A DNA stretch of 25,406 nucleotides from Waddlia sp964635295 (GCA_964635295.1 CAZWOB010000031.1:1-25406), one strand, 5' to 3'. Positions 1-7,319 are shown, counted from the stretch's first letter. Made by a program: numbers and translations. The notes: generated by a model from the sequence alone, not told the origin.

Positions 1-698
1 TTGAGGGGAGGGTGGTAAAGCCCCATGGCAAAATGACCGCAAACATCTTTGGGTTTCAGATCCTCGACAGTCTTGTTGACGCAAAGAACCCTTTCCACTT
101 GGTTGACGGCTGTCCTGAGATGGTGTGTAACCATCAGGATGGTGATTGTTCCCTTTAAATCCTCGAGAATTCGGTAGATCTCCGCTTCGGCTTCTGCGTC
201 GACGCTTGCAGTAGGTTCATCAAGGAGAAGGATTTTCGGGTTTGAAACGAGCGCGCGCGCGATCAGGGTGCGCTGGGCCTGTCCGCCGGATAGATTGCCA
301 AACGCTTGATGTTCCAGATGGGTCAACTTAAGTTTGTCCATCACTTTCAGGGCCGCTTCTTCATCTTCGGAAGAATATCTCCCGAACCAGGAGAGGTTGT
401 ACAGTCTTCCTGAAAGCACCACTTCTTTTACAGTGATGGGAAACTGGCGGTCGAATTTCAAACTTTGAGGGACATAGGCGATCGATTCTCGCGCCTCTTT
501 GGGGGTCTTTCCCATTACTTCGATTTTTCCGCAGCTGGGCTTGAGGAATCCCATGATCAGTTTAAGGAGGGTGGTTTTCCCGCCGCCATTGGGGCCGAAA
601 ATCCCCATGAATTCTCCATCATTTAGAGAAAAAGAGACATGTTCCAGGATATTTTGATCTTGGTAGGCGAACGAGACATCCTCTAGAACTACTGTCAT
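1..698 (-). CDS. Metal (Zn/Mn) ABC transporter ATP-binding protein, 3' end beyond the window
   Basis: ATPase subunit of a zinc/manganese ABC importer (ZnuC/TroB/YtgB type), which powers uptake of metal delivered by the binding protein encoded just upstream. The 232 residues visible contain a Walker A motif GPNGGGKT (35-42), a Q-loop region near AYVPQ, the ABC signature LSGGQ (136-140), Walker B ILLLDEP (156-162) and an H-loop His192. The frame stays open to the window edge, so the C-terminus is missing. The ATG at 698 lies 5 nt after the stop of the binding-protein gene, which indicates one operon and probable translational coupling; no strong Shine-Dalgarno is seen. The permease gene is expected beyond position 1. 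The family is clear; the exact metal is inferred from the His-rich partner. Confidence 0.93.
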   Translation of the reverse strand, partial: MTVVLEDVSFAYQDQNILEHVSFSLNDGEFMGIFGPNGGGKTTLLKLIMGFLKPSCGKIEVMGKTPKEARESIAYVPQSLKFDRQFPITVKEVVLSGRLYNLSWFGRYSSEDEEAALKVMDKLKLTHLEHQAFGNLSGGQAQRTLIARALVSNPKILLLDEPTASVDAEAEAEIYRILEDLKGTITILMVTHHLRTAVNQVERVLCVNKTVEDLKPKDVCGHFAMGLYHPPL

Positions 699-703
699 TG
701 TCT

Positions 704-1585
704 CTACCCTTGCGGCTTTCCGGCGATGCTGCGTGCGATGAAGCGTAGGTTTTCGATATAGTTCTCACTTAGTGGGTCGATCTCGACGACATCGGCGTCT
801 AATTCATTGGCTACGAGGCGGGCTCCTTTGCTCAGGTGCTGTTCTTGGATAAAAATCCTGTCAGTGTTGAGTTGCCGTCCCATTTCAAGAAGCTTGGTCA
901 GCTGTTGCGGCGAGGGTTCTTTACCCTCGAATTCAATAGAGAGCTGTTTGAAGTTATAGTCTCGTCCCATGTAAGCGAGAGCGGGATGGGAGACGAGGAT
1001 TGTTTTTCCTTTAAGGGGGAGTAGGATTTGTTCAAGTTCCAGGTCGAGGTCGTCAAGTTCTTTTTCGAATTTTCTCAGAGATTTGTGGTAGGTTTCTTTG
1101 TGTTCAGGGTAAATATTGGCGAGGGTTTCGTAGATGGCCTTCGCTTGCTTTTTAGCCTCTCTAGGTGAGAGCCATATATGCGGGTCGCGGCAGTCTTCGT
1201 GCTGGCATTGATGGCCGTGTCCTTCGTGGGTATGGATCGCATTGACGCCTTCCCGCAGGTCGACGACTTCCATCTCGTCGTTGTAGCTGAGCATTGCCTG
1301 TTTTGCCCGTTTTTCAAAGGATTCGCCAATTCTGAACCAGGCATCGGCTTTGCTGGCATTGAGTACTGAGCGGGAGGAGGGTTCATAGGAGTGGGGGCTG
1401 CTTCCGGTGGGGACCATTTGTTGGACGGTAACGGTATCGCCTGCGATTTTTTCAACAAAGAATTTGTATGGGGCGATGCTGACGAGGATGATGTGGGATG
1501 GTCCTTCCTCTTTTTTGGAGAATGAGCAGCTGAAGCATAGGATGAGGAGGAGAGGAAGTAGGAGTTTAGATTTGAGAGTATTCAT
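704..1585 (-). CDS. Zinc/manganese ABC transporter substrate-binding protein (ZnuA/TroA family)
   Basis: Extracytoplasmic metal-binding protein of cluster A-I that hands Zn or Mn to the ABC importer. The protein has 293 residues. The N-terminus (MNTLKSKLL then a leucine-rich stretch ending ILCFSC) is a signal peptide with a loose lipobox at Cys20. Expected metal ligands are His65 (SSPHSYEPS), His136 (DPHIWLSP), His200 (VSHPALAYM) and Asp270 (VEIDPLSENY). A His-rich loop at 118-129 (HTHEGHGHQCQH) is typical of zinc-specific ZnuA proteins. The frame runs open much further upstream, through the N gap, but that extension crosses repeats and a tRNA. The start at 1585 is chosen because the signal peptide begins there. 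No Shine-Dalgarno precedes it, and a promoter only 10 nt away suggests a leaderless message. Confidence 0.92.
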   Translation of the reverse strand: MNTLKSKLLLPLLLILCFSCSFSKKEEGPSHIILVSIAPYKFFVEKIAGDTVTVQQMVPTGSSPHSYEPSSRSVLNASKADAWFRIGESFEKRAKQAMLSYNDEMEVVDLREGVNAIHTHEGHGHQCQHEDCRDPHIWLSPREAKKQAKAIYETLANIYPEHKETYHKSLRKFEKELDDLDLELEQILLPLKGKTILVSHPALAYMGRDYNFKQLSIEFEGKEPSPQQLTKLLEMGRQLNTDRIFIQEQHLSKGARLVANELDADVVEIDPLSENYIENLRFIARSIAGKPQG

Positions 1586-1590
1586 GATGG

Positions 1591-1624
1591 ATGATATTGT
1601 ATCATATTGACAAAGAGAAATCAA
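1591..1624 (-). promoter_or_regulatory. Promoter with overlapping palindromic operator for the metal transporter operon
   Basis: On the minus strand TTGATT (1619-1624) is followed by exactly 17 nt and then TACAAT (1596-1601), a good -35/-10 pair. The -10 box lies inside a perfect inverted repeat, ATGATA-TTG-TATCAT (1591-1605, 6-3-6). Only 10 nt separate the -10 box from the ATG at 1585. Transcription should therefore start about 3 nt before the start codon, matching the absence of a Shine-Dalgarno. By analogy with other metal importers, the palindrome is a candidate site for a Zur/Fur- or DtxR-type repressor; the regulator is not in this window. Confidence 0.55.
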
Positions 1625-1671
1625 TGCTTGCGAGATAAGCATTCTTTGGAATAGACTATTTGCGTATTTTC

Positions 1672-1718
1672 GGAGGAGTGTCCGAGCGGCCGAAGGAGCA
1701 CGCTTGGAAAGCGTGTGT
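1672..1718 (+). tRNA. tRNA-Ser(GGA), 5' part, interrupted by the assembly gap
   Basis: The sequence from GGAGGAG at 1672 shows a tRNA-Ser acceptor 5' strand, a D-arm (GTCCGAGCGGCCGAAGGAG) and an anticodon arm with stem CACGC / GCGTG and loop TTGGAAA, giving anticodon GGA. The gene then enters the variable arm (TGT) and disappears into the N run at 1719. The variable arm, T-arm and 3' acceptor strand are not visible, and they do not reappear directly after the gap. Confidence 0.88.
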
Positions 1719-1818
1719 NNNNNNNNNNNNNNNNNNNNNNNNNNNNNNNNNNNNNNNNNNNNNNNNNNNNNNNNNNNNNNNNNNNNNNNNNNNNNNNNNN
1801 NNNNNNNNNNNNNNNNNN
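1719..1818. other. Assembly gap (100 N)
   Basis: Exactly 100 Ns, the usual placeholder for a scaffold gap of unknown size. It falls inside a tRNA gene and directly before a tandem repeat, so the break was probably caused by unresolved repeat copies. Translations that cross it are meaningless. Confidence 0.97.
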
Positions 1819-1866
1819 GAGACGAGGCGTAAGCCGAGCGAGTCCATCCCGACGACGTTGAAAGGC

Positions 1867-1893
1867 GCCACCCATTCGGGTGGCTTTTTTTTT
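1867..1893 (+). terminator. Rho-independent terminator in the first visible repeat copy
   Basis: Perfect 7-bp stem GCCACCC / GGGTGGC with loop ATTC, followed by nine Ts. It is placed to end transcription of the tRNA-Ser gene or of a tRNA copy hidden in the gap. Confidence 0.85.
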
Positions 1894-2056
1894 GATCGGA
1901 GGAGGAGGGATGAGAGCCCCTTCCCGGAGCGAAGCGATCGGGGAGAAGAGGGTTCGAGCTACGAGCGTAGCGAGTAGAGCATCGCGTAAGCGATGAGCCC
2001 GCAGGGCCGAGACGAGGCGTAAGCCGAGCGAGTCCATCCCGACGACGTTGAAAGGC

Positions 2057-2083
2057 GCCACCCTTATGGGTGGCTTTTTTTTT
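2057..2083 (+). terminator. Rho-independent terminator in the second repeat copy
   Basis: Same stem GCCACCC / GGGTGGC with a changed loop, TTAT, followed by nine Ts. The stem is preserved while the loop has drifted, so the hairpin itself appears to be retained. Confidence 0.82.
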
Positions 2084-2145
2084 GATCGGAGGAGGAGGGA
2101 TGAGAGCCTGGATTGACTTTTCCACCACCCATTATATTAAATTTG

Positions 2146-3060
2146 TTAATCTAAAAAAGGGTTTAACGAGTAATCAAGATTTTCAAAATCGTATGAATAT
2201 ATTTTCTGGACTCTATTTATAATTTCGGGCGTGAAAAAATGCCTGAAATTCGGCCAAGCATTTTTCCCAGAATATTGGAATACTAAGTCTTGAATTTCAG
2301 AGTAAGGTACTTCAGAGAAATATAATTCATTAGGAAGGTCGATTTTTTCACCCAAACTATTACGTCCTTCAGATGTAAACAGAGGATTAAAACTTGTTGA
2401 AATGTCAAAGGGTTGACAGACATATGCTAATTCTTTTCCTAAATTTTCTAGGTGAATAATAATATCTATTTGAGAAAAAAGAAGGAAAGTTGTTTGTGCC
2501 CGATAATGAAAATCACATTGGGTAATATTTTGGTTTTCGAGAAATTCAATATAATCTTCGAAAGTTACCTTGGACAAGATTTTATCGATTGAAGTAGTGG
2601 AGAATTTCTTTTTCATAGCATCAATAAACGGAACGGTTTTCACTTTGCAGCAATGCAAAAAACTACTCACTGTTCGTGCATAAGGATTTCTAACCACTAA
2701 AGCTTTCAAATATTCATTTAGATTTGGATAGGCATCTTCAAATAAATGTCCAAAAAGCCATCTTCGGTATTGATAGATATGACCAGCAGCATCGATATCT
2801 GTTTTAGGTGTGCTTAAAACATGAAAAAGAAACCAGTATAAAAGAGTTGTTGATCCAGACTTACAAGGAACAAAAAACATTATGTTTTTATACGGATGAA
2901 CCATTGGAGGATTGTCAAAAAGGCAGCTCAATTCCTCTGGAATTGTATAGCTTTTCATGTCATGTCTAGATAATTCATAAGAATTTTTTTCTACGGCGAG
3001 AACGTAGGAACTGTTTATTAAAAGAACAAATAAAGCTAAGGAAATCTTCTTCGAGAACAT
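2146..3060 (-). CDS. Exported sulfotransferase, family 2 (carbohydrate sulfotransferase-like)
   Basis: Predicted PAPS-dependent transfer of sulfate to a carbohydrate. The 304 residues begin with a signal peptide or membrane anchor (MFSKKISLALFVLLINSSYVLA). The 5'-phosphosulfate-binding loop is FVPCKSGSTTL (63-73) and the 3'-phosphate-binding motif is LVVRNPYARTVSSF (121-134), in the order and spacing of the Sulfotransfer_2 family known from animal chondroitin and HNK-1 sulfotransferases. The start is supported by GAGAAGGA just upstream of the ATG. The gene is strikingly AT-rich (sampled 60-base lines at 2161 and 2401 hold 15 and 18 G+C), unlike most of the window, which suggests recent horizontal transfer. 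It faces away from the fucosyltransferase-like gene at 3273. The acceptor is unknown; a bacterial envelope glycan or a host glycan are both possible. Confidence 0.8.
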   Translation of the reverse strand: MFSKKISLALFVLLINSSYVLAVEKNSYELSRHDMKSYTIPEELSCLFDNPPMVHPYKNIMFFVPCKSGSTTLLYWFLFHVLSTPKTDIDAAGHIYQYRRWLFGHLFEDAYPNLNEYLKALVVRNPYARTVSSFLHCCKVKTVPFIDAMKKKFSTTSIDKILSKVTFEDYIEFLENQNITQCDFHYRAQTTFLLFSQIDIIIHLENLGKELAYVCQPFDISTSFNPLFTSEGRNSLGEKIDLPNELYFSEVPYSEIQDLVFQYSGKNAWPNFRHFFTPEIINRVQKIYSYDFENLDYSLNPFLD

Positions 3061-3215
3061 AGCTTTCCTTCTCTAATTCAGTGTAAGCCATATTCTTATA
3101 GGCCAAAGAATATAGTTCAAGTTCAAAACCTGTGAATTCATATTGCGCATTTGGATACTTCTGCGAAACTTTCATTTACTTTTCGGCAAAAATTATTTAA
3201 TACGGCATTTTTTTT

Positions 3216-3237
3216 ATTTTTACTCTATGGTAAAAAT
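3216..3237. promoter_or_regulatory. Perfect 8-bp inverted repeat in the divergent intergenic region
   Basis: ATTTTTAC (3216-3223), loop TCTATG, GTAAAAAT (3230-3237). It lies in the very AT-rich 212-bp region between the divergent sulfotransferase and fucosyltransferase-like genes, 35 bp before the latter's start. It could be a shared operator or simply an AT-rich hairpin; no clear -35/-10 pair was found here. Confidence 0.35.
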
Positions 3238-3272
3238 TATTTTTAGAGATAAAAATTTGTCATGGGGTCTAC

Positions 3273-4118
3273 ATGAGATACTGGATTGTTCTCGCCGCTA
3301 GTTGCTTTTTGATTTTCTGTTCATCAGAACAATTGCTTTCATTGGAAAAAGAACAATCAAAACGGTCGATCATTCTTAGATGCAGGCCGACAGGACTTTT
3401 CAGTACGTTCGATGATGTCTTGTCCCTTTGCAAGTCTTATGAACAGGGACTTTACAGCGGAATCGAGGTCAATTTTGGGAAATGGGGCTACTACTATGAA
3501 AAATCGTACGGATTCAACTGGTGGAATTATTATTGCGAGCCCATATGCTGTGGAGCGAAAAACAGACCAAAAACCATCACGGGGCATGATCCATGGGAAA
3601 TAGAACTGAATACATCAAGAGATGAGGCATGGGAACTGATCCAGAAATATATTTTTGTAAAGGAAGAGATATTAGAGGAGGTCGATCAATTTTGTGATGA
3701 GAACTTCGACGGTGGCCTTGTTGTCGGTGTTCATTATCGGGGAACGGATAAATATACAGAAGCTCCATTGTTATCTTATAAAAAAATGGTTGAGCAGATC
3801 TTCGATATTACAGAAAAACATGGCCTCGAAGAATTTAAAGTATTTCTGGCGACCGATGAAGAGGGTTTTTTGAATTACATGATTTCCATATTCGGGAATC
3901 GCCTCTGTTTTAAGGAAGATACCAGCCGGTCAACAGATGGAAAGCCGATTCACTATAACCAACCACATCCTTATCAATCCGGCAAAGATGCCATCATCGA
4001 CGCCCTTCTTCTTTCTCGTTGTGATATCCTGATAAGGACAAGTTCCAACCTTAGTCGCTGGTCTACGTACTTTAACCCGACAATTTCTGTTTACGAAGTG
4101 AGTCAAAGATATAAATAA
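3273..4118 (+). CDS. Exported fucosyltransferase-like protein (NodZ/FUT8/O-FucT superfamily)
   Basis: Likely GDP-sugar-dependent glycosyltransferase. The 281 residues begin with a hydrophobic signal or anchor (about 1-24). The donor-binding motif VGVHYRGTDK (151-160) matches the HxRxTDK signature of alpha-1,6-fucosyltransferases such as NodZ and FUT8. FLATDEE (191-197) and DALLLSRCDILIRTSSNLSRWS (243-264, in two blocks: DALLLSRC and SSNLSRWS) match later conserved motifs, the last near the C-terminus as expected. Several cysteines (C88, C92, C93) fit an extracytoplasmic protein. A G-rich stretch (GGGG) precedes the ATG at 3273. Its neighbour is the divergent sulfotransferase, so both may act on one glycan. 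The sugar donor is inferred, not shown. Confidence 0.75.
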   Translation: MRYWIVLAASCFLIFCSSEQLLSLEKEQSKRSIILRCRPTGLFSTFDDVLSLCKSYEQGLYSGIEVNFGKWGYYYEKSYGFNWWNYYCEPICCGAKNRPKTITGHDPWEIELNTSRDEAWELIQKYIFVKEEILEEVDQFCDENFDGGLVVGVHYRGTDKYTEAPLLSYKKMVEQIFDITEKHGLEEFKVFLATDEEGFLNYMISIFGNRLCFKEDTSRSTDGKPIHYNQPHPYQSGKDAIIDALLLSRCDILIRTSSNLSRWSTYFNPTISVYEVSQRYK

Positions 4119-4150
4119 ACATTTTTAATACTCATACAGTTTATTTGATT

Positions 4151-4249
4151 TATGGCCCATCCGTTGATCCGGAACCTGGGCACCCTGTCGGTATCCTCAT
4201 CGAGGAAAAACCCGCAGATTATATGAGGCCTCCATTAGAACAGAATTGA
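4151..4249 (+). pseudogene. Possible 3' remnant of an unidentified gene
   Basis: Between two genes, 33 codons read YGPSVDPEPG, HPVGILIEEK, PADYMRPPLEQN and then a stop. The piece is noticeably richer in G+C than the AT-rich DNA on either side and looks like coding sequence. It has no start codon or ribosome binding site. I do not recognise the parent gene, and chance is not excluded. Its last bases overlap the promoter of the next gene. Confidence 0.3.
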
Positions 4250-4274
4250 AAAATATTTCGTTTTAATGTATATT
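4246..4274 (+). promoter_or_regulatory. Promoter of the glutaredoxin-hydrolase operon
   Basis: TTGAAA (4246-4251), 17-nt spacer, TATATT (4269-4274), giving a transcript start near 4281 and a leader of about 20 nt that contains the AAAGGAG ribosome binding site. Confidence 0.6.
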
Positions 4275-4301
4275 ATCTTTTTAATAAAAGGAGTTTTTTT
4301 A

Positions 4302-4631
4302 ATGAATAAATCATTATATTCTGTAATTTTTGTTCTATTTTTGTTTTTTGCAGCGGATTCTTACGCTGAAGGACATCCCCAGTATCATTTGACGCTCTAC
4401 TATAAAGTCGACTGTCCCTATTGCCAAAAAGTGATCCGCCACCTGAACATGAATGGTGTCGCTATTCCGCTTAGAGAAGTCAATCAAGACTATTCCTATC
4501 GAGAAGCTCTAAGAGGAATGCTTGGACGAAGCCAGGTTCCTTGTTTGGTGGTTGATGGACAGCCTATGGTTGAGTCAGACGAGATCATCCAGTGGGTCGA
4601 TGAACATTTGATCCACTCCGTTGTTCAGTAA
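4302..4631 (+). CDS. Exported glutaredoxin-like thiol-disulfide oxidoreductase
   Basis: A 109-residue glutaredoxin-fold protein with a signal peptide (MNKSLYSVIFVLFLFFAADSYA), so it should act on protein or small-molecule thiols outside the cytoplasm. The active site is CPYC (38-41). The cis-proline loop is SQVPC (Pro80), and the C-terminal helix ESDEIIQWVDEHL is typical of the family. The start at 4302 is chosen over an upstream in-frame ATG at 4266 because AAAGGAG lies just before it and the upstream ATG falls inside the predicted -10 box. The stop codon overlaps the ATG of the next gene by one base (TAATG), implying translational coupling. Periplasmic glutaredoxins fit an envelope rich in disulfide-linked cysteine proteins, such as the MOMP-like proteins encoded at 14505-16851. 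Confidence 0.85.
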   Translation: MNKSLYSVIFVLFLFFAADSYAEGHPQYHLTLYYKVDCPYCQKVIRHLNMNGVAIPLREVNQDYSYREALRGMLGRSQVPCLVVDGQPMVESDEIIQWVDEHLIHSVVQ

Positions 4632-5628
4632 TGAAAAAGTCGGGATTCCTGATTTTTTTTTCTCCTGTTCGTTCCGCTGTTTGGAGAGGTGGACTTTACT
4701 TCCAAAGAGGTTGTTGAAAACAGAGCGAAAGAATCAAATACAGTTCTGGAGATCTGCAGGCGTCATGCGCGTTTCTATGATCTTGAGAAAGTTCAGGATT
4801 TTCGAGATATTACCTGGCAATTTTTTAGAGTCGGAAGAGACTCCGCAACCGATCAAAGATGCAATCATTCGGCAAAAACGCCGGATCATTGTTTTCAAAT
4901 ACCCTTCAGATGAACACCAGGTTAAAGGGTACATTTCTTTCACACCTGAACATGAAAAAGCCCCCTTGCTCGTATTTCTCAGAGGAGGCAATCGCATCCT
5001 AGGCTTGATGAACCCTGCAACAGATTTCACTACTGCCAGAAACTACACTATACTTGCCACAGCCTATCGAGGGGGAGTCAGTGAAGGGCAGGATGAATTT
5101 GGGGGTGAGGAAGTCAATGACGTGGAAAACCTCGTTAAATTTCTGCCCGTTCTTGAAGAGAAGTTGGGGGTCAAACTCTCTCCTGAGAAGAAGTTTATCT
5201 TAGGAGGAAGCAGAGGGGGAATGGAAATGTTTCTGGCTTTGCAAAGGTCTGTGTATCTCCAGTCATATTTTGACAAAGCAGTTTCACTCTCTGGCCCGAT
5301 GGACCTACGAACCACCATCAAGACGAGAGAGGCGATGAGAACGATGTTTGTCGATGATTTTGGACTGAAGCCTGGCGTCAACGAAGAGGAACGGTTAAGT
5401 TTCAGAAGCCCCATTGACCACACAGACAGGTTCAATAAAGAACTGCCTATTCTCATCATTCAGGGAAAACAGGATCATCGCACCCATCTTGGTCATGGAA
5501 AACGCATGTTTGAAAAGCTCAAGGGCTCTGGACATCGCGTCGAATACTGGGAAATTGAAGATGGTCAGCACTGTCTGAACAATATCCCAAATCGAATGGA
5601 ATTAATTTCTGATTGGTTGGCTAAATAA
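4631..5628 (+). pseudogene. Exported alpha/beta-hydrolase (S9-like) with two homopolymer frameshifts in its N-terminal part
   Basis: Serine hydrolase of the alpha/beta fold. The intact part has an LVFLRGG oxyanion-type strand, nucleophile elbow GGSRGG, acid region IIQGKQDHRTH and histidine DGQHCLNN, as in prolyl-oligopeptidase-like hydrolases; the substrate is unknown. The ATG at 4631 overlaps the glutaredoxin stop and starts a signal peptide, MKKSGFLIFF. The frame then breaks at a run of nine Ts (4653-4661). One T fewer continues as LLFVPLFGEVDFTSKEVVEN and onward to DFRDITWQF. The frame breaks again at six Ts (4821-4826), and one T fewer joins LESEETPQPIKDAI and the hydrolase domain. Both breaks are single-T excesses in homopolymers, so they may be sequencing errors rather than real lesions. 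The long single-frame ORF beginning at 4621 has an implausible N-terminus. Confidence 0.75.
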
Positions 5629-5717
5629 AGATCCCTCAACTATTTACATCAAACACTAAGAGTATCATTTTTTTTAAAATAAATGTTATATATTGAATAG
5701 AGGAGAGGAGGTGTCTC

Positions 5718-7319
5718 ATGTTCAAGAGAATCATTATTTTATGCAACGTTGTCCCTGGACTGATTCTGGCTCAGAGTCATCAAATTCCTGAGGAAATTAC
5801 AACGCCTGATTCTGTACAAACAAAACTAGGAAAACTGGAATACACGAACGGGGTACCATCAGAAGAGACTGCTCAAAAAGTAAAAGATGCTCTGGATCTT
5901 GTCCGTGGCATTGACGCATTTATGAACAGTTTCCGAGGGGCTTCCGCATATGCGATCAGGGAAGGTTTTCTGAGTATCGGCGCAGAAGATAATTCTGTTG
6001 TGATATTTTCAAAATTGATGGATGCAAACTCGTTATTTTTAACTGCGAACGCAGATACGGTCTACTATCTATCGGTCATTGATCTAACAAAGGGCCCTAT
6101 GGTCATCGAACAACCTTCCGATGGGCTGGGGACAATTAATGATATGTGGTTCTCCTGGATAATCGATATTGGTTTTCCGGGCCCTGACAGAGGTTTTGGA
6201 GGGAAGTATCTTTTGCTCCCCCCAAATTACGAAGGGCCTCTTCCTGATAGCGGGTTTCATGTCGCACATTCAAAAACTAATCGAGTCCTCTATGCCGCCC
6301 GCTCCTATCTAAAAAACAACGATCCTGCACCTGCGGTCGAAAATATCAAGAAGAACTTAAAGATTTATCCCTATATTCCTGGAGGTTATGGGACAAGTAT
6401 TGCAACAGCTTTAGAAGGTAAGGTAAAAATTGCATCGAATCCTCCCATTCCAGAGACAAAATTTATCGATGCGAGCGGTAAAGCGTTCAATACGATTCCA
6501 CCTAGTGATTATTCATTTTTCGAAATGATCAATGCGAATGTTCAGCAGGAACCTGCAGATAGTTATGATCCAGAGCTTGCCGGTCAACTGTCTGCTATTG
6601 GCATTGTTAAAGGAAAATCTTTTCAACCAGATGAGAGATTGAAAAAAATATTAGGGGATGCTGCAGCGATTGGGAATGCAGCAGGAAGGGTACTGAACTG
6701 GCGTTATGCTGTCATACACCCCGACTGGTCTTACTATCAGGGGTCATCGTGGGGCAGTATGTTATGGGAAGGGGGATATAATTTTGAAACACCTCCTCCG
6801 GAGTTCACAAAAGGGGGGTATTTTAAACCCTATCCAACAACAGGTGCACGCACGCTAGATTCTCGAACGGCATTTTACTATGCGTATACACTTGACTCGC
6901 CCGGGATGATCATGCGGATTCCTGGTGTTGGGTCCCAGTATCTCATGGCATTTCTGGATAGTAACAAAGAACCTTTTGACGGCGCAAAGACTTACAAAGT
7001 CACTCTTCCAGGCAATATCCCTGCAGAGAAATTCTGGTCGTTGACCCTCTACGATAATCAGTCGCGGTCTATGCTGGAAACACCGCAAAAGTACCCAAGA
7101 GCGGGAAGTCAAAGTTATCCTTCCCCGGCTGCAGAAAAGAACAGCGATGGCTCAACAACAATTTATTTTTCTCCGGAGCAGCCGCAAGGCGTTGGAAGAG
7201 GGAATTGGATTCAAACGGTTCCTGGAAAAGGGTGGTTTACCATTTTGCGGCTATATAGTCCTAAACCGTCATTTTTTGATAAAACCTGGCAGATCTCTGA
7301 GATCGAGCAAGTCGAATAG
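5718..7319 (+). CDS. Exported DUF1254/DUF1214 domain protein
   Basis: A 533-residue protein of the widespread DUF1254-DUF1214 family, whose biochemical role is not settled. The N-terminus (MFKRIIILCNVVPGLILAQ) is a signal peptide. Residues about 50-180 carry the DUF1254 pattern (ANADTVYYLSVIDLTKGPMVIEQP, then GGKYLLLPPNYEGPLPDSGFHV). The C-terminal third carries DUF1214 (TRTAFYYAYTLDSPGMIMRI in variant form, PAEKFWSLTLYDNQSRSML, ending in GWFTILRLYSPKPSFFDKTWQISEIE). The length is usual for the family. A strong ribosome binding site (GGAGAGGAGGT) precedes the ATG at 5718. It stands alone, 89 bp after the hydrolase gene, and could be a separate unit. Confidence 0.88.
   Translation: MFKRIIILCNVVPGLILAQSHQIPEEITTPDSVQTKLGKLEYTNGVPSEETAQKVKDALDLVRGIDAFMNSFRGASAYAIREGFLSIGAEDNSVVIFSKLMDANSLFLTANADTVYYLSVIDLTKGPMVIEQPSDGLGTINDMWFSWIIDIGFPGPDRGFGGKYLLLPPNYEGPLPDSGFHVAHSKTNRVLYAARSYLKNNDPAPAVENIKKNLKIYPYIPGGYGTSIATALEGKVKIASNPPIPETKFIDASGKAFNTIPPSDYSFFEMINANVQQEPADSYDPELAGQLSAIGIVKGKSFQPDERLKKILGDAAAIGNAAGRVLNWRYAVIHPDWSYYQGSSWGSMLWEGGYNFETPPPEFTKGGYFKPYPTTGARTLDSRTAFYYAYTLDSPGMIMRIPGVGSQYLMAFLDSNKEPFDGAKTYKVTLPGNIPAEKFWSLTLYDNQSRSMLETPQKYPRAGSQSYPSPAAEKNSDGSTTIYFSPEQPQGVGRGNWIQTVPGKGWFTILRLYSPKPSFFDKTWQISEIEQVE

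Larger units (their letters stand above)
1819..2108. repeat. 190-bp tandem repeat, 1.5 copies visible, rich in short hairpins
   Basis: The block at 1819-1918 recurs at 2009-2108 with a period of 190 bp. The two 100-base stretches differ only within the 4-base loop of a terminator hairpin (ATTC versus TTAT). The unit is a chain of small hairpins, for example CTAC/GTAG, ATCGC-GTAA-GCGAT, GCCC-GCA-GGGC and GGC-GTAA-GCC. It also contains GAGGGTTCGAG, which resembles the start of a tRNA T-arm, and CGGAGGAG, which resembles the tRNA-Ser acceptor strand. More copies may lie in the gap. No credible gene is present. It could be a decayed tRNA-Ser duplication or a species-specific palindromic repeat. 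Confidence 0.85.

Noticed and set aside
1819..2108. CRISPR array
   Set aside because: The period is 190 bp with near-identical units and no unique spacers; no cas genes are present.
1586..2128. Long open frame continuing the metal-binding protein upstream to 2128
   Set aside because: It crosses the N run, the tRNA and the tandem repeat, and the signal peptide clearly starts at 1585.
2975..3175. Minus-strand 66-residue ORF overlapping the sulfotransferase start
   Set aside because: It overlaps a better-supported gene in another frame and shows no recognisable motif; its first 38 codons look protein-like but cannot be supported.
5064..5459. Antisense 131-residue ORF within the hydrolase gene
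   Set aside because: It lies opposite the well-supported alpha/beta-hydrolase domain and has no motif or ribosome binding site.
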